Translations under genes and position numbers: made by a program
The notes under the pieces: model-generated
What the model was told of the DNA's origin: nothing
The model's database searches: none
What the model saw: only the letters and a program-made list of their open reading frames with translations
In this document: positions 9,299 to 16,949 of the stretch, piece by piece
Layout: each line of letters begins with the position of its first letter
Position numbering within the stretch: position 1 is the first letter of the stretch
Source of the DNA: Planococcus halotolerans
GTDB taxonomy: Bacteria; Bacillota; Bacilli; Bacillales_A; Planococcaceae
DNA length: 64,000 nt
Direction: 5' to 3'
Assembly (NCBI RefSeq): GCF_003289955.1
Contig: NZ_QLZR01000001.1
Coordinates: 744,001-808,000, forward strand

Positions 9299-9340
9299 AA
9301 CGCCAAAAAGAATGTTCCATTCTTTTTGGCGTTTTTTTAT
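9299..9340 (+). terminator. Terminator in the leader of ribT
   Basis: AACGCCAAAAAGAATG pairs perfectly with CATTCTTTTTGGCGTT, followed by T residues. It lies 210 bp after the previous gene but only 76 bp before ribT, so it may act as an attenuator of ribT as well as a terminator. A related element (AACGCC...GGGCGTTTTTT) precedes the gene at 39709. Confidence 0.75.
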
Positions 9341-9415
9341 TTTCTCAACTGATACAAATTGACTTCCGGTCGCATAACACGAGGAAGAATACAGAAGAGT
9401 CGGGAGGATTCACAG

Positions 9416-9775
9416 ATGTTAGTTAAGTACAAAAAGGCGAATAGAATTGTCGCCATGGGACTCCTGTCTTTAACGGCAAGTCAATATGGAATTGACGATC
9501 TGCGGCGTATTATCCAAACGTACGAAGAAGATCCAAAATGGCAATTGTATCTTTGGAAAGAGCAGGACGATTTCCTGGGAATGGTCGGAATAGAGCTGGA
9601 TGAATATACGTTTACCGTTCACCATGCTTCTGTTATCCCTTCTTATCAGAACGAAGGCATAGGCCACAGAATGATAGAAAATTTACAGCAATTGCATGAA
9701 CCGCTTGCCATGTGTTCTTCGTCCCTGACGAAAGACTTCATGGCGAAATGCTGGAATTCGTTTTACCCAATTTGA
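9416..9775 (+). CDS. ribT: RibT-like GNAT acetyltransferase
   Basis: A 119-residue acetyltransferase fold whose opening (MLVKYKKANRIVAMGLLS) and body (LFLWKE-like YLWKEQDD, then FTVHHASVIPSYQNEGIGHRM) match the RibT family. In Bacillus subtilis ribT lies at the end of the riboflavin operon, and its substrate is unsettled. The acetyl-CoA loop reads QNEGIG. The ATG at 9416 is chosen because GGGAGG lies 8 bp upstream; an earlier in-frame start at 9359 has none. Unlike the usual case it stands outside a rib operon here, and no FMN riboswitch precedes it. The unknown gene at 9861 follows. Confidence 0.75.
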   Translation: MLVKYKKANRIVAMGLLSLTASQYGIDDLRRIIQTYEEDPKWQLYLWKEQDDFLGMVGIELDEYTFTVHHASVIPSYQNEGIGHRMIENLQQLHEPLAMCSSSLTKDFMAKCWNSFYPI

Positions 9776-9794
9776 AACCACTCCATCTTTGATC

Positions 9795-9822
9795 GAAATA
9801 AATAAATTGAAATAAATAAATT
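9795..9822. repeat. 14-bp perfect tandem duplication
   Basis: GAAATAAATAAATT occurs twice back to back (9795-9808 and 9809-9822), 39 bp before the start of the next gene. It is AT-rich and could be a slippage product or change promoter spacing. Confidence 0.7.
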
Positions 9823-9860
9823 CATATAACGGAAATTTCCGAGGAGAGGAAAGAAGCAAT

Positions 9861-10265
9861 ATGGAAAACTTAGAAGCAGCACTAAAGTCAGAAGTCGAAA
9901 AAGTAGGAAGTCTTTTTCATGCAGAAACTGATTATCAATCCGGAAAAGTTATCGTTAAGAAAAACAGAACCTTGGAAATTTCTATGTACAGCAATTGCTT
10001 TACCTGCACACTTGATCACGACATTTCGTTTGAAGATTTTTCAGCAACGGGAACAGCTTTCAATAAAGCGGAAATAATGCTGCTTCCTGAAGAATACCCG
10101 GCATTCACTTATGCTTTAAGCAATCATTCTATTCCCTTCCCACCCCATTTCCGCCAGTGGCTGAACGTAAACCCTCATCTCATCAGCATTTGCCTGGAGA
10201 CGACTGAATCCCCTGAACACTTTGCAAACCGTCTTTCGACAGCATTGAATGTTCTTGAAGTATAG
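9861..10265 (+). CDS. Unknown protein, paralogue of the gene at 39709
   Basis: A 134-residue soluble acidic protein, family not recognised. It is clearly paralogous to the product at 39709: both run from a helical N-terminus through KK-(N/R)R-L-I to a conserved block LLPEE-PAFT, NP(H/N) and a C-terminal FA-RLS-AL. No signal peptide, membrane helix or catalytic signature is visible; two Cys (SNCFTCTLDHD) are not shared as a pair with the paralogue. GAGGAGAGG lies about 12 bp before ATG 9861. It follows ribT by 85 bp and may be co-transcribed. Real coding is supported by the paralogy. Confidence 0.8.
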   Translation: MENLEAALKSEVEKVGSLFHAETDYQSGKVIVKKNRTLEISMYSNCFTCTLDHDISFEDFSATGTAFNKAEIMLLPEEYPAFTYALSNHSIPFPPHFRQWLNVNPHLISICLETTESPEHFANRLSTALNVLEV

Positions 10266-10297
10266 ATCAATATAATTAAGGTTTTATATCTGCAGAC

Positions 10298-10341
10298 AAA
10301 AAGAAGCGAATTGCTCCGATTGAGCAATTTCGCTTCTTTTT
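10298..10341. terminator. Bidirectional terminator between 9861 gene and the ars operon
   Basis: AAAAAGAAGCGAAATTGCTC-like arms (AAAAAGAAGCGAATTGCTC with GAGCAATTTCGCTTCTTTTT) form a long stem around CGATT, with A and T tracts on both sides. It can serve both convergent transcripts. Confidence 0.88.
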
Positions 10342-10367
10342 AATGTGAAAAAATTAAATTGTAACTT

Positions 10368-10646
10368 TTAGCAGCCAGCTGGCGCCCCAATCATCACCAG
10401 ACCGGATTGTTCGCCTTGTTCTTCAAAGTCCAACGTCAAGCTCTCTGCCGCATCTTTCGCTTCCGGTGCAATGGCCATCCGGATTCCGTTGATATCGGTC
10501 ATTTCATCCGCTGCTTCCGGCGCATCCAATGACAGGCCGATTTGCGGTCCGCAGCAGCCTGCTACAGCATAGATGCGCAGGCTTTCTGCATTCTGTTCTT
10601 CCAGAATGGACTCGATATATTGTTTTGCTTCATTAGTAATCATCAT
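10368..10646 (-). CDS. HesB/IscA-like protein of the ars operon
   Basis: A 92-residue protein resembling A-type iron-sulfur carriers (HesB/IscA). It has MITNEAKQYIESILEEQ at the N-terminus, a Cys pair in AVAGCCGPQIGLSL and a final Cys in GAPAGC. This is close to, but not the same as, the classical C-X(n)-C-G-C spacing of IscA. Proteins of this kind often end Firmicutes ars operons and their job there is unknown; a thiol-metalloid binding role is conceivable. ATG 10646 is preferred over 10655 because AAAGGAGAG lies 7 bp before it. It is the last gene of arsR-C-D-A. Confidence 0.78.
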   Translation of the reverse strand: MMITNEAKQYIESILEEQNAESLRIYAVAGCCGPQIGLSLDAPEAADEMTDINGIRMAIAPEAKDAAESLTLDFEEQGEQSGLVMIGAPAGC

Positions 10647-10695
10647 TTGTCTCATCTCTCCTTTTGCTGGTTAAAGTCAATAATACATTGGAATT

Positions 10696-12468
10696 TTATA
10701 AGCTGAATTCCTTCAATTGTTCGTAGCCGATTTTCTCTTCATGCAGCCATGGAATGACTGCGCATTTTGATGCCAATTCGTTGTTCACTTCAGCGATCCA
10801 TTTTGTCTCCGAGCTGGCGCGTCCTCGGAGGACAGGATCTGTCGTATCCGTGGCAGCCAGGCTTTGGTTGATGACCCACCATTTCGGGTCGATGCCGGCA
10901 CGTTTCAGATCTTCCTGAAGGCGCGTGGCTTCAAGAACCGGTGTCGCTTCAGCCAATGTCACGATGACAACGCCGGTTTCTTCCGGATTGCGCAAACGCG
11001 GCAGAAGTTTTTTGACATTTTCCGGCACGTCGCCTGTCGAACGGCTCATCTCTTTATGATAGGCTTCCGTTGAATCCAGCAATAGGAGCGTGTGGCCTGT
11101 CGGCGCTGTATCGATTACGACGATTTCGTTCTCTGACTTTTCCACGACCGCGGCAAATGCCTGAAACAGCGCAATTTCTTCGGTACATGGCGATTCCAGA
11201 TCTTCCTGCAAATAAGCCAGCTCTTCTGCCGACAGCCCGCTCCCTGCAGTTTCAAGGACCGCCTTTTTATAGCGTTCCACTTCAATTTCCGGGTTGATGC
11301 TGCTGATCGACAAATTGTCCTGTGCGTCACTTCCCTGGAATGTATATGCCAGGTGCGCCGCCGGATCGGTCGTCGTCAAATGGACGCGATTGCCTTTTTC
11401 TGACAAGCCGACCGCAATGGCGGAAGCAATAGACGTTTTGCCGACGCCGCCTTTACCCATCGTAAAAATGACGCGTGTATTTTTTTCTGAGAAATCATCG
11501 ATAAGCTGATTCAAACCTGGCAGTTCATCCATCTTCACCGATGGTTCCTCTATGACTGATGCTGAAACAGCCGATGAACTGAATAGATAGCGGAGATTCC
11601 CGATGCCTGTCAGCGAGTACGAAACGAATGGCAATGAATACGCCATTATCTGCTTTAAAGCTTGAGGTGTTTTATTCAAAGCGGCTCGCTGGCGATTATA
11701 GAACGCGGTGGACACTCTGTCTTCTGCCCGGTGCGTCTGCAACAGCCCATTGATGATGAGCAATTGGTTATCGATGCCGATCGCTTTCAATTCTGCAGAA
11801 GCACGGTCCGCTTCAAGCAAGGATGAATTATCGGGACGGGCGACCAATAACAATGTTGTTTTCTCACGATCAGCCAGTGATGCAACGGCTTTGCCGTACA
11901 TTTCTTTTTTTCCTTCCAGGCCCGCGAGCGGACCCAGACAGGAAGCGCCATGTGTACTTTCTTCCAAAAACCCGCTCCATGCTGTCGGCAGTTGCAAAAG
12001 GCGAAGCGTATGGCCGGTCGGTGCCGTATCAAATAAAACATGATCGTATTGATCAAGAATTTTTTCATCAGCCAATAGATGCGAAAACTCATCGAATGCC
12101 GCAATCTCCACAGTGCAGGCACCAGATAATTGCTCTTCCATCGTCGCCAGCACAGCATCTGGCAATTTTCCTCGGTAAGGACCCACCACATTTTCCTTAT
12201 AGATGCGAGCCGATTCTTCCGGATCGATATTGCAGGCGTACAAGTTAGGAACTGCGGAAATCGCTCTCGGCTCATTCGTCAGCTCCACTTCCAGCACATC
12301 CTGCAAATTGGATGCGGGATCGGTACTGACAAGCAGCACTTTTTTCCCCTGGTCAGCAAGTGCAACCGCAGTTGCGCAGGCCGTCGATGTTTTGCCGACA
12401 CCACCTTTACCGGTGAAAAACAGGAACGGCGTCAATTGCATTTTTTTCGGATTGAACAATGAATGCAT
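10696..12468 (-). CDS. arsA: Arsenite efflux ATPase ArsA
   Basis: ArsA is the cytoplasmic ATPase that drives an arsenite/antimonite channel (ArsB, or sometimes Acr3) and receives As(III) from ArsD. The 590-residue product has the two-half layout. Half 1 has P-loop GKGGVGKTSTACA (about residue 19) and signal motif DTAPTGHTLRLLQLP; half 2 has GKGGVGKTSIASA and DTAPTGHTLLLL. Cys residues near ESPCTEE and SGACTVE sit where the metalloid-site cysteines of ArsA are found. Start 12468 (MHSLFNPKK) follows AAAGGAGAG by 6 bp. It begins 13 bp after arsD. No arsB or acr3 gene is present in the window. Confidence 0.95.
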   Translation of the reverse strand: MHSLFNPKKMQLTPFLFFTGKGGVGKTSTACATAVALADQGKKVLLVSTDPASNLQDVLEVELTNEPRAISAVPNLYACNIDPEESARIYKENVVGPYRGKLPDAVLATMEEQLSGACTVEIAAFDEFSHLLADEKILDQYDHVLFDTAPTGHTLRLLQLPTAWSGFLEESTHGASCLGPLAGLEGKKEMYGKAVASLADREKTTLLLVARPDNSSLLEADRASAELKAIGIDNQLLIINGLLQTHRAEDRVSTAFYNRQRAALNKTPQALKQIMAYSLPFVSYSLTGIGNLRYLFSSSAVSASVIEEPSVKMDELPGLNQLIDDFSEKNTRVIFTMGKGGVGKTSIASAIAVGLSEKGNRVHLTTTDPAAHLAYTFQGSDAQDNLSISSINPEIEVERYKKAVLETAGSGLSAEELAYLQEDLESPCTEEIALFQAFAAVVEKSENEIVVIDTAPTGHTLLLLDSTEAYHKEMSRSTGDVPENVKKLLPRLRNPEETGVVIVTLAEATPVLEATRLQEDLKRAGIDPKWWVINQSLAATDTTDPVLRGRASSETKWIAEVNNELASKCAVIPWLHEEKIGYEQLKEFSL

Positions 12469-12481
12469 CAAATTCTCTCCT

Positions 12482-12841
12482 TTATTTGCCAAACTCTACT
12501 GATACGCGAACCCGAGGCTTTTCCTGCAATTCAGAAGGCGCAGTGCCGAACCATTCAGCCAATTCCTCATTTGTCGGATAGTGGGCTGTTTTAACAATCT
12601 CACCATCAAGCAGGACGAGCGGAAGCGCATCCGGCCCTCCATCTGCCAATGCCTGGTTTACCGTTTGATTTTCCACAAACGCACTCGTATCATTGCTGAG
12701 GTTAAAACGTTCAATTTGAAAACCTTTTTTCTCCAGTGAGTAAACGGCAGAAGCAATGCGTGTCAGTTCCGGGTCGACGACAGGTCCGCAGACGCCCGTG
12801 GAGCAGCACATTGCCGGATCAAAGATTTCTACTTTCTTCAT
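12482..12841 (-). CDS. arsD: Arsenic metallochaperone ArsD
   Basis: ArsD is a small thioredoxin-fold chaperone that delivers As(III)/Sb(III) to ArsA and also acts as a weak repressor in some systems. The 119-residue product has the essential MCCSTGVCG motif, giving the vicinal Cys12-Cys13 and Cys18 that bind the metalloid. The remainder (PLVLLDGEIVKTAHYPTNEEL) is typical of the family. The C-terminus lacks the second and third cysteine pairs of the long plasmid R773 form, as in most short homologues. Its place between arsC and arsA is standard. Confidence 0.95.
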   Translation of the reverse strand: MKKVEIFDPAMCCSTGVCGPVVDPELTRIASAVYSLEKKGFQIERFNLSNDTSAFVENQTVNQALADGGPDALPLVLLDGEIVKTAHYPTNEELAEWFGTAPSELQEKPRVRVSVEFGK

Positions 12842-12868
12842 ATTGTTTCCTCCTCTATTCGGAACTTC

Positions 12869-13288
12869 TTACTTGCCTGTTTCAGCGAACTCACGGATGC
12901 GTGCGCCGATTTCGTCACGGACGTTCTGGAATACCGTCCATTTCTCTTCCTCCGTGCCTTCCGCTTTTGCCGGATCGGTAAAGCCCCAGTGATCTCGTTT
13001 AACTTGCGGCGGTGTCATCGGGCATTTATCGGCAGCGTCTCCGCATAAAGTCACGACGAAATCTGCGTTATTCAAGATTTCAGTATCGATGATATCCGAA
13101 GTCTGCTCTGAAATGTCGATATCCACTTCGTTCATCGCCTTCACCGCGTTCGGGTTCAAGCCGTGCGCTTCAATTCCCGCGCTCAATACTTGCCATTCGT
13201 CTCCAAGAATCTGTTTCCCCCAGCCTTCTGCCATCTGGCTGCGGCATGAATTTCCTGTGCATAGAAAGTACAATGTTTTTTTCGTCAT
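12869..13288 (-). CDS. arsC: Thioredoxin-coupled arsenate reductase ArsC
   Basis: Reduces arsenate to arsenite in the cytoplasm. It belongs to the low-molecular-weight tyrosine phosphatase-like family, which recycles through thioredoxin. The 139-residue product has the P-loop LCTGNSCRS (Cys10 is the nucleophile) and the redox pair in [10 protein letters not shown] (Cys82 and Cys89); the DHWGFTDP motif holds the catalytic Asp. Length and spacing match the Staphylococcus/Bacillus enzyme. It lies between arsR and arsD. Confidence 0.95.
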   Translation of the reverse strand: MTKKTLYFLCTGNSCRSQMAEGWGKQILGDEWQVLSAGIEAHGLNPNAVKAMNEVDIDISEQTSDIIDTEILNNADFVVTLCGDAADKCPMTPPQVKRDHWGFTDPAKAEGTEEEKWTVFQNVRDEIGARIREFAETGK

Positions 13289-13333
13289 ATTAAAAACTCC
13301 TCAGTATTTTAGATTTTTTGCCGTGCCACTTCT

Positions 13334-13684
13334 TTAATTACAGCTGATGCGCAGCCCCTGTTTCTCCAGGTCTTTGAGCCGCTCGTCCTGGCTCGGGATG
13401 AATTCCAGGATATGCAAGACCATCTCGTACGTCTCGCTGTCCTTATTCAATGAATAAAAAATCCACTGGCCGCGCCGTTGCTCTTTCACCAACCCGACAT
13501 CCCGCAGTTTCCGCAAATGCTGGCTGATGGCCGACTGGCTGATCTGGAAGATTTCCACGAATTCGCAAACGCAGCAATCGTTCTTTTCCAGCAGCTTCAT
13601 CATGGCAAGCCGTGTTTTATCGCCCAATAATTTTAGGACCATACCGGCTTTCTCGATTTCGACTTCTTTTACTGTTGCTTCCAT
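13334..13684 (-). CDS. arsR: Arsenic-responsive repressor ArsR
   Basis: A winged-helix repressor of the ArsR/SmtB family, released from DNA by As(III). The 116-residue product has the helix 3 metalloid motif DCCVCEF, then ISQSAISQHLRKLRDVGLV as recognition helix and RRGQWIFYSL as the wing. The start is taken as ATG 13684 (MEATVKEVE), with GAGGTG about 9 bp upstream; an upstream in-frame ATG (13759) would add a hydrophobic stretch foreign to the family and has no ribosome binding site. It is the first gene of the operon arsR-arsC-arsD-arsA-hesB-like. Confidence 0.93.
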   Translation of the reverse strand: MEATVKEVEIEKAGMVLKLLGDKTRLAMMKLLEKNDCCVCEFVEIFQISQSAISQHLRKLRDVGLVKEQRRGQWIFYSLNKDSETYEMVLHILEFIPSQDERLKDLEKQGLRISCN

Positions 13685-13755
13685 CTTCTGTTTCACCTCG
13701 TTCGTTACAGGGTTATTTTTTATATAGATGGCTATTATTACCGAAACTAAAAACA

Positions 13756-13778
13756 GCATATCAGTATATGCTTATATG
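13756..13778. promoter_or_regulatory. Possible ArsR operator
   Basis: GCATATCAGTATATGCTTAT is an imperfect AT-rich dyad about 75 bp upstream of the arsR start. It resembles ArsR/SmtB sites in composition and symmetry only. Confidence 0.3.
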
Positions 13779-13864
13779 TTCAAGTCGCTATTCGAAGGGT
13801 GAGTCTATGGCAATAGAAAAAAGCCGCTCGTCTATATGCGGCCATTCCATTAATCTTGTTCTGT

Positions 13865-14707
13865 TTATAACTGTGCTGTAAACGATTGATAGATCTCACT
13901 GAACCGCTCCGCTTCCTCTAGGAACGGGTAATGATTGCTGTCATCGAAGACTGCCAGAGTGGAGCCCGGTATCAATTCGTTCATTTCCACCGAATATTCG
14001 AGCGGGCATTGCACATCATGCTTTCCGCACATGATCAAGGTCGGTGCTGTTATCAGCCCCAATTTTCTTGTGACATCAAACACATGCAGTTCCCTGCTGA
14101 AGAAATTGAGCCGCACAGCTGACAGTTCTTTTCGGATATCATTCGCAAAATAATCATCGTAATTCTCCGGATTCGCCAAAGAGAGTTTCGTCCGCTGTAT
14201 CTTTAGACTGCTCTTTTCCTCTGCCGACAAACCGGGTTGTTTCAGGTTTTCCATCAGCTCCTGCATCTTTTCAAATTGAGGGTGTTGTTCGTTATAAATG
14301 CAGTTCTTTGAAAATGTCATGTATTCCCTGGCCGCTGCGCCGACGATTACATTAAAGCTGAGTTTTTCAGAAAAATAAATGCCATATACAACGCCCAGCA
14401 TACCGCCGGTCGAATGCCCGGCAAAGCCCCATTTATCAAATTCCAATGCTTCACGGATCGCTTCCAGGTCAAGCACCGATTCAAGCAAACTGAGTTGATA
14501 GGGATGAACGGCCTTAGCGGAATTTCCCGCCTCTCTCAAATTGATCAGAAACACCTGGTTCGTCTTCGTAAAAGCATCTGCAAAGGAATCGCCGGTTTCA
14601 TTGAACTCGGAATAATGGTGAGTGACGCATAAGGGGCGGCCTTCACCTTTTGTAAACACTTCAAATTCACCGCGGGTTGTGGTGATCAAGTTTTGGTTCC
14701 ATTTCAT
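13865..14707 (-). CDS. Alpha/beta hydrolase
   Basis: A 280-residue cytoplasmic alpha/beta-hydrolase fold protein. The nucleophile elbow is GHSTGG (Ser about residue 97), the acid is in LIMCGKHDVQCP, and the catalytic His in FDDSNHYPFLEE near the C-terminus. An N-terminal THHYSEFNETG occupies the oxyanion-hole position, where most relatives have HGGPG or HGxP, so the substrate group is unclear; proline iminopeptidase-like enzymes are the nearest by layout. It is 12 bp upstream of nothing co-oriented except the P1 peptidase (14720), whose stop lies 12 bp before its start, so the two are probably one operon. Confidence 0.85.
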   Translation of the reverse strand: MKWNQNLITTTRGEFEVFTKGEGRPLCVTHHYSEFNETGDSFADAFTKTNQVFLINLREAGNSAKAVHPYQLSLLESVLDLEAIREALEFDKWGFAGHSTGGMLGVVYGIYFSEKLSFNVIVGAAAREYMTFSKNCIYNEQHPQFEKMQELMENLKQPGLSAEEKSSLKIQRTKLSLANPENYDDYFANDIRKELSAVRLNFFSRELHVFDVTRKLGLITAPTLIMCGKHDVQCPLEYSVEMNELIPGSTLAVFDDSNHYPFLEEAERFSEIYQSFTAQL

Positions 14708-14719
14708 AAAAACGCTCCC

Positions 14720-15784
14720 TCACACTAACGATACGTCAATCTTCTCAATCAAGTCTTTGAACGCCGGTCTTTTATTGCCATCGCGGCCGATAATTTCCTC
14801 TGCGGTTACCAGTGAATTCAATACGGCCTCTTCCGTCGCTTCACCTATCGCGCGAAAAGCGGTGTCCATATCTTCTTCGTGGAGTTGCGGAATTGCCAGA
14901 AGCTGTTCCGGTTTTTCATGTGGTACGCGGGTAGCGTTTGAGAAGCCAATGACGATTTCTCCGCTGCCGTCGGTGATGATGGAACCGGTTCTGGATAAGC
15001 CAGTAACTGCCCTTTTTAGTATCCGGTTTAATTGGCGTTCGGATACCGGCAAATCGGTTGCGACGATAACCATGACGGAGCCTTTATCTTCCTCCTTGTA
15101 GGATTCGAGAAGAGCTTCCTTCAATTCCTCTCCAACCGCTTTGCCCTGAACAAGCAGATCGGTGAGAATACCGAAATTCGACAGTACAAGTACGCCGATT
15201 GTATATTTGCCGTGGCTCATTTCCATGATCCGGGATGCGGAACCGATTCCGCCTTTCAGTGAATAGCACAGCATACCGGTCCCCGCTCCGACTGCTCCTT
15301 CTGTGAAATCAGATGAAGTATTTTGGAGTGCCTCGAGAACATGTTCCCGTTTCACGAATTTCGCGCGGATATCATTCAAGAACATATCATTGCATTCGCC
15401 GATAACCGCGTTCACCGTTCCGGTCGTGCGGCCGATTTCAGGGTTCTGCTCCAGCATGTAGTCGACCAGCGTATCGGCAGCTGTTCCGACAGCCAGCGTA
15501 TTCGTCAAAAGAATCGGCGTCTCCAATGTACCGAGTTCCCTCATTTGAATCGTCCCCATCGTTTTGCCGAAACCGTTGATGACATGGCTCGAAGCTATCA
15601 GTTTCTCTTTGAAGATATTCCCTTGATGCGGCAGGATGGCTGTGACACCTGTCTGGCTGTTCCCTTCGCTGAGCGTCACATGCCCGACTGTTACACCTTC
15701 CACATCGGTGATGGCGTTTCGCGGCCCCGTTTCAAGCCGTCCAATCACCACTCCGTAATCGCGTATCCGTTTTTGGTTGAACAT
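14720..15784 (-). CDS. P1-family (DmpA-like) aminopeptidase
   Basis: A 354-residue Ntn-fold peptidase of MEROPS family P1 (L-aminopeptidase D-Ala-esterase/amidase). The family is made as a precursor and cleaves itself before a Ser or Thr that becomes the nucleophile. Visible family motifs are NAITDVEGVTVGH near the N-terminus, NAVIGECND, GAVGAGTGM and KGGIGSASR; the Ser in GGIGSAS is the expected cleavage site and nucleophile. It has no signal peptide. It probably forms an operon with the downstream alpha/beta hydrolase. In vivo substrates are small N-terminally unblocked peptides or beta-peptides in known members. Confidence 0.88.
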   Translation of the reverse strand: MFNQKRIRDYGVVIGRLETGPRNAITDVEGVTVGHVTLSEGNSQTGVTAILPHQGNIFKEKLIASSHVINGFGKTMGTIQMRELGTLETPILLTNTLAVGTAADTLVDYMLEQNPEIGRTTGTVNAVIGECNDMFLNDIRAKFVKREHVLEALQNTSSDFTEGAVGAGTGMLCYSLKGGIGSASRIMEMSHGKYTIGVLVLSNFGILTDLLVQGKAVGEELKEALLESYKEEDKGSVMVIVATDLPVSERQLNRILKRAVTGLSRTGSIITDGSGEIVIGFSNATRVPHEKPEQLLAIPQLHEEDMDTAFRAIGEATEEAVLNSLVTAEEIIGRDGNKRPAFKDLIEKIDVSLV

Positions 15785-15844
15785 GTTATCGGCTCCTTTG
15801 AGTTTAAGTTCTTACAATTCAGCTGCTTCTATGCAAATAGCGCG

Positions 15845-16348
15845 TTACACTTTTACCTCGCTGCAAATCAAATCCAAAATATCTTCCTCTGTCATTTCTT
15901 CCGTCAACATCTTTTCACCTGCTATGCCGAGACAATCTTTTGGCCGCCACCATGCTCTCAATGATTCTTCCCCAAATGCATCGGCAAGGGGACGCGACTG
16001 ATGGCGCTCGATTGTCTTTTCGAAAGGCAAATCGAAATAATACACATCAGCATTGCCATCATAAAACCGGATCAAGTCCATCAGCATTTCCCCATAACGT
16101 TCTTTCACCAAAATCCCTTCCAGAATAACAACCTCACATTTGCCTTTGCCGTACTCGGTGATCTGCCGGATGAGCTCCAGTGATAGATTTCCTTTCCTGT
16201 CGCGGACGCCCAGCATATCCCGCCGCACCACATCCTGCGACACCAAAAGCGTGCCGTCCCCAAAATGGTCCTGCAGGCTTTTGGCTATCGTGGTTTTGCC
16301 GCTTCCGGAATTTCCCCGTAGGATAATTAGCTTAGTTTCGATTGGAAT
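15845..16348 (-). CDS. P-loop kinase with a non-ATG start
   Basis: A small ATP-dependent kinase-like P-loop protein (uridine/adenylylsulfate kinase or AAA_33 type). The Walker A motif GNSGSGKTT is encoded at about 16295-16321, upstream of the first in-frame ATG (16246), so a start at that ATG would delete the nucleotide site. No ATG, GTG or TTG precedes Walker A in frame. GGGAG and AAAGG lie just before in-frame CTG (16351) and ATT (16348) codons, and I take ATT 16348, giving 167 residues. Later motifs are VILEGILVKERYG and YYFDLPFEKTIERHQSR (base lid). It follows the 2H-phosphoesterase gene by about 22 bp. Start uncertain, family certain. Confidence 0.75.
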   Translation of the reverse strand: MPIETKLIILRGNSGSGKTTIAKSLQDHFGDGTLLVSQDVVRRDMLGVRDRKGNLSLELIRQITEYGKGKCEVVILEGILVKERYGEMLMDLIRFYDGNADVYYFDLPFEKTIERHQSRPLADAFGEESLRAWWRPKDCLGIAGEKMLTEEMTEEDILDLICSEVKV

Positions 16349-16370
16349 CAGACCTTTCTCCCGAAAAATT

Positions 16371-16922
16371 TTACCCGTTCAAACGCTTGGAATAAATTAT
16401 CGGCGCATCTATTATGCCGTCCTTTTCTTCGAGCAGTTTAATTAATGCAATTTCGGTAACTTTTCCATGCAAAGTTTGCTGTCTCTCCAAGCAAAACTTA
16501 AAAGCCTGGGACAGTTTTTCATTGCTTACCTTATTTGCCAAGGTACAGTGAGGAATCCATTCCCCCGGTAAATAGTATGTATTGGCAGTGCTGTTGAAAT
16601 CATGAAAATGTTCATGATGGTGTGTATGAAAATCCGACAGCTCTTTTGTCAATGTCGGTGACAAGAACAGGGTTTTATAATTGAGGAAAGTACCAATCGC
16701 ATTGAATGTTATGCCGAAACTGCGTTTGCCTAGATAGAAATCATCCATCAAACGAATAAAATCATGTTCAGCCAATTCCGAGTAGCTGCCCAGCGTAAGA
16801 TGCGGTCTGCCGTCTTTTATTTCTTTCCCGTAAAAGGATATATTATTGTCGCTCAGCCCTTTCCAAATCTCTTCAATCCGCTGTTCCGTTTTCTCATCGA
16901 ATAAAGCGACTATCCAGTACAT
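16371..16922 (-). CDS. 2H phosphoesterase (2'-5' RNA ligase superfamily)
   Basis: A 183-residue protein of the 2H superfamily, which acts on cyclic or 2'-5' phosphodiester bonds in nucleotides and RNA. The two signature motifs are present: PHLTLG (about residue 40) and PHCTLA (about residue 124). Their spacing of about 84 residues suits the family. It is cytoplasmic. The kinase gene follows within about 22 bp, and the S66 peptidase gene precedes it by 27 bp on the same strand, so these form a likely operon with no obvious common pathway. Physiological substrate unknown. Confidence 0.87.
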   Translation of the reverse strand: MYWIVALFDEKTEQRIEEIWKGLSDNNISFYGKEIKDGRPHLTLGSYSELAEHDFIRLMDDFYLGKRSFGITFNAIGTFLNYKTLFLSPTLTKELSDFHTHHHEHFHDFNSTANTYYLPGEWIPHCTLANKVSNEKLSQAFKFCLERQQTLHGKVTEIALIKLLEEKDGIIDAPIIYSKRLNG

Positions 16923-16949
16923 GATTTTCCTCCTCTTTAAACCCCAGTT

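Noticed and set aside
11787..12275. Frames in and around arsA on both strands
   Set aside because: They overlap arsA entirely, lack ribosome binding sites and match no family; arsA itself has all motifs.
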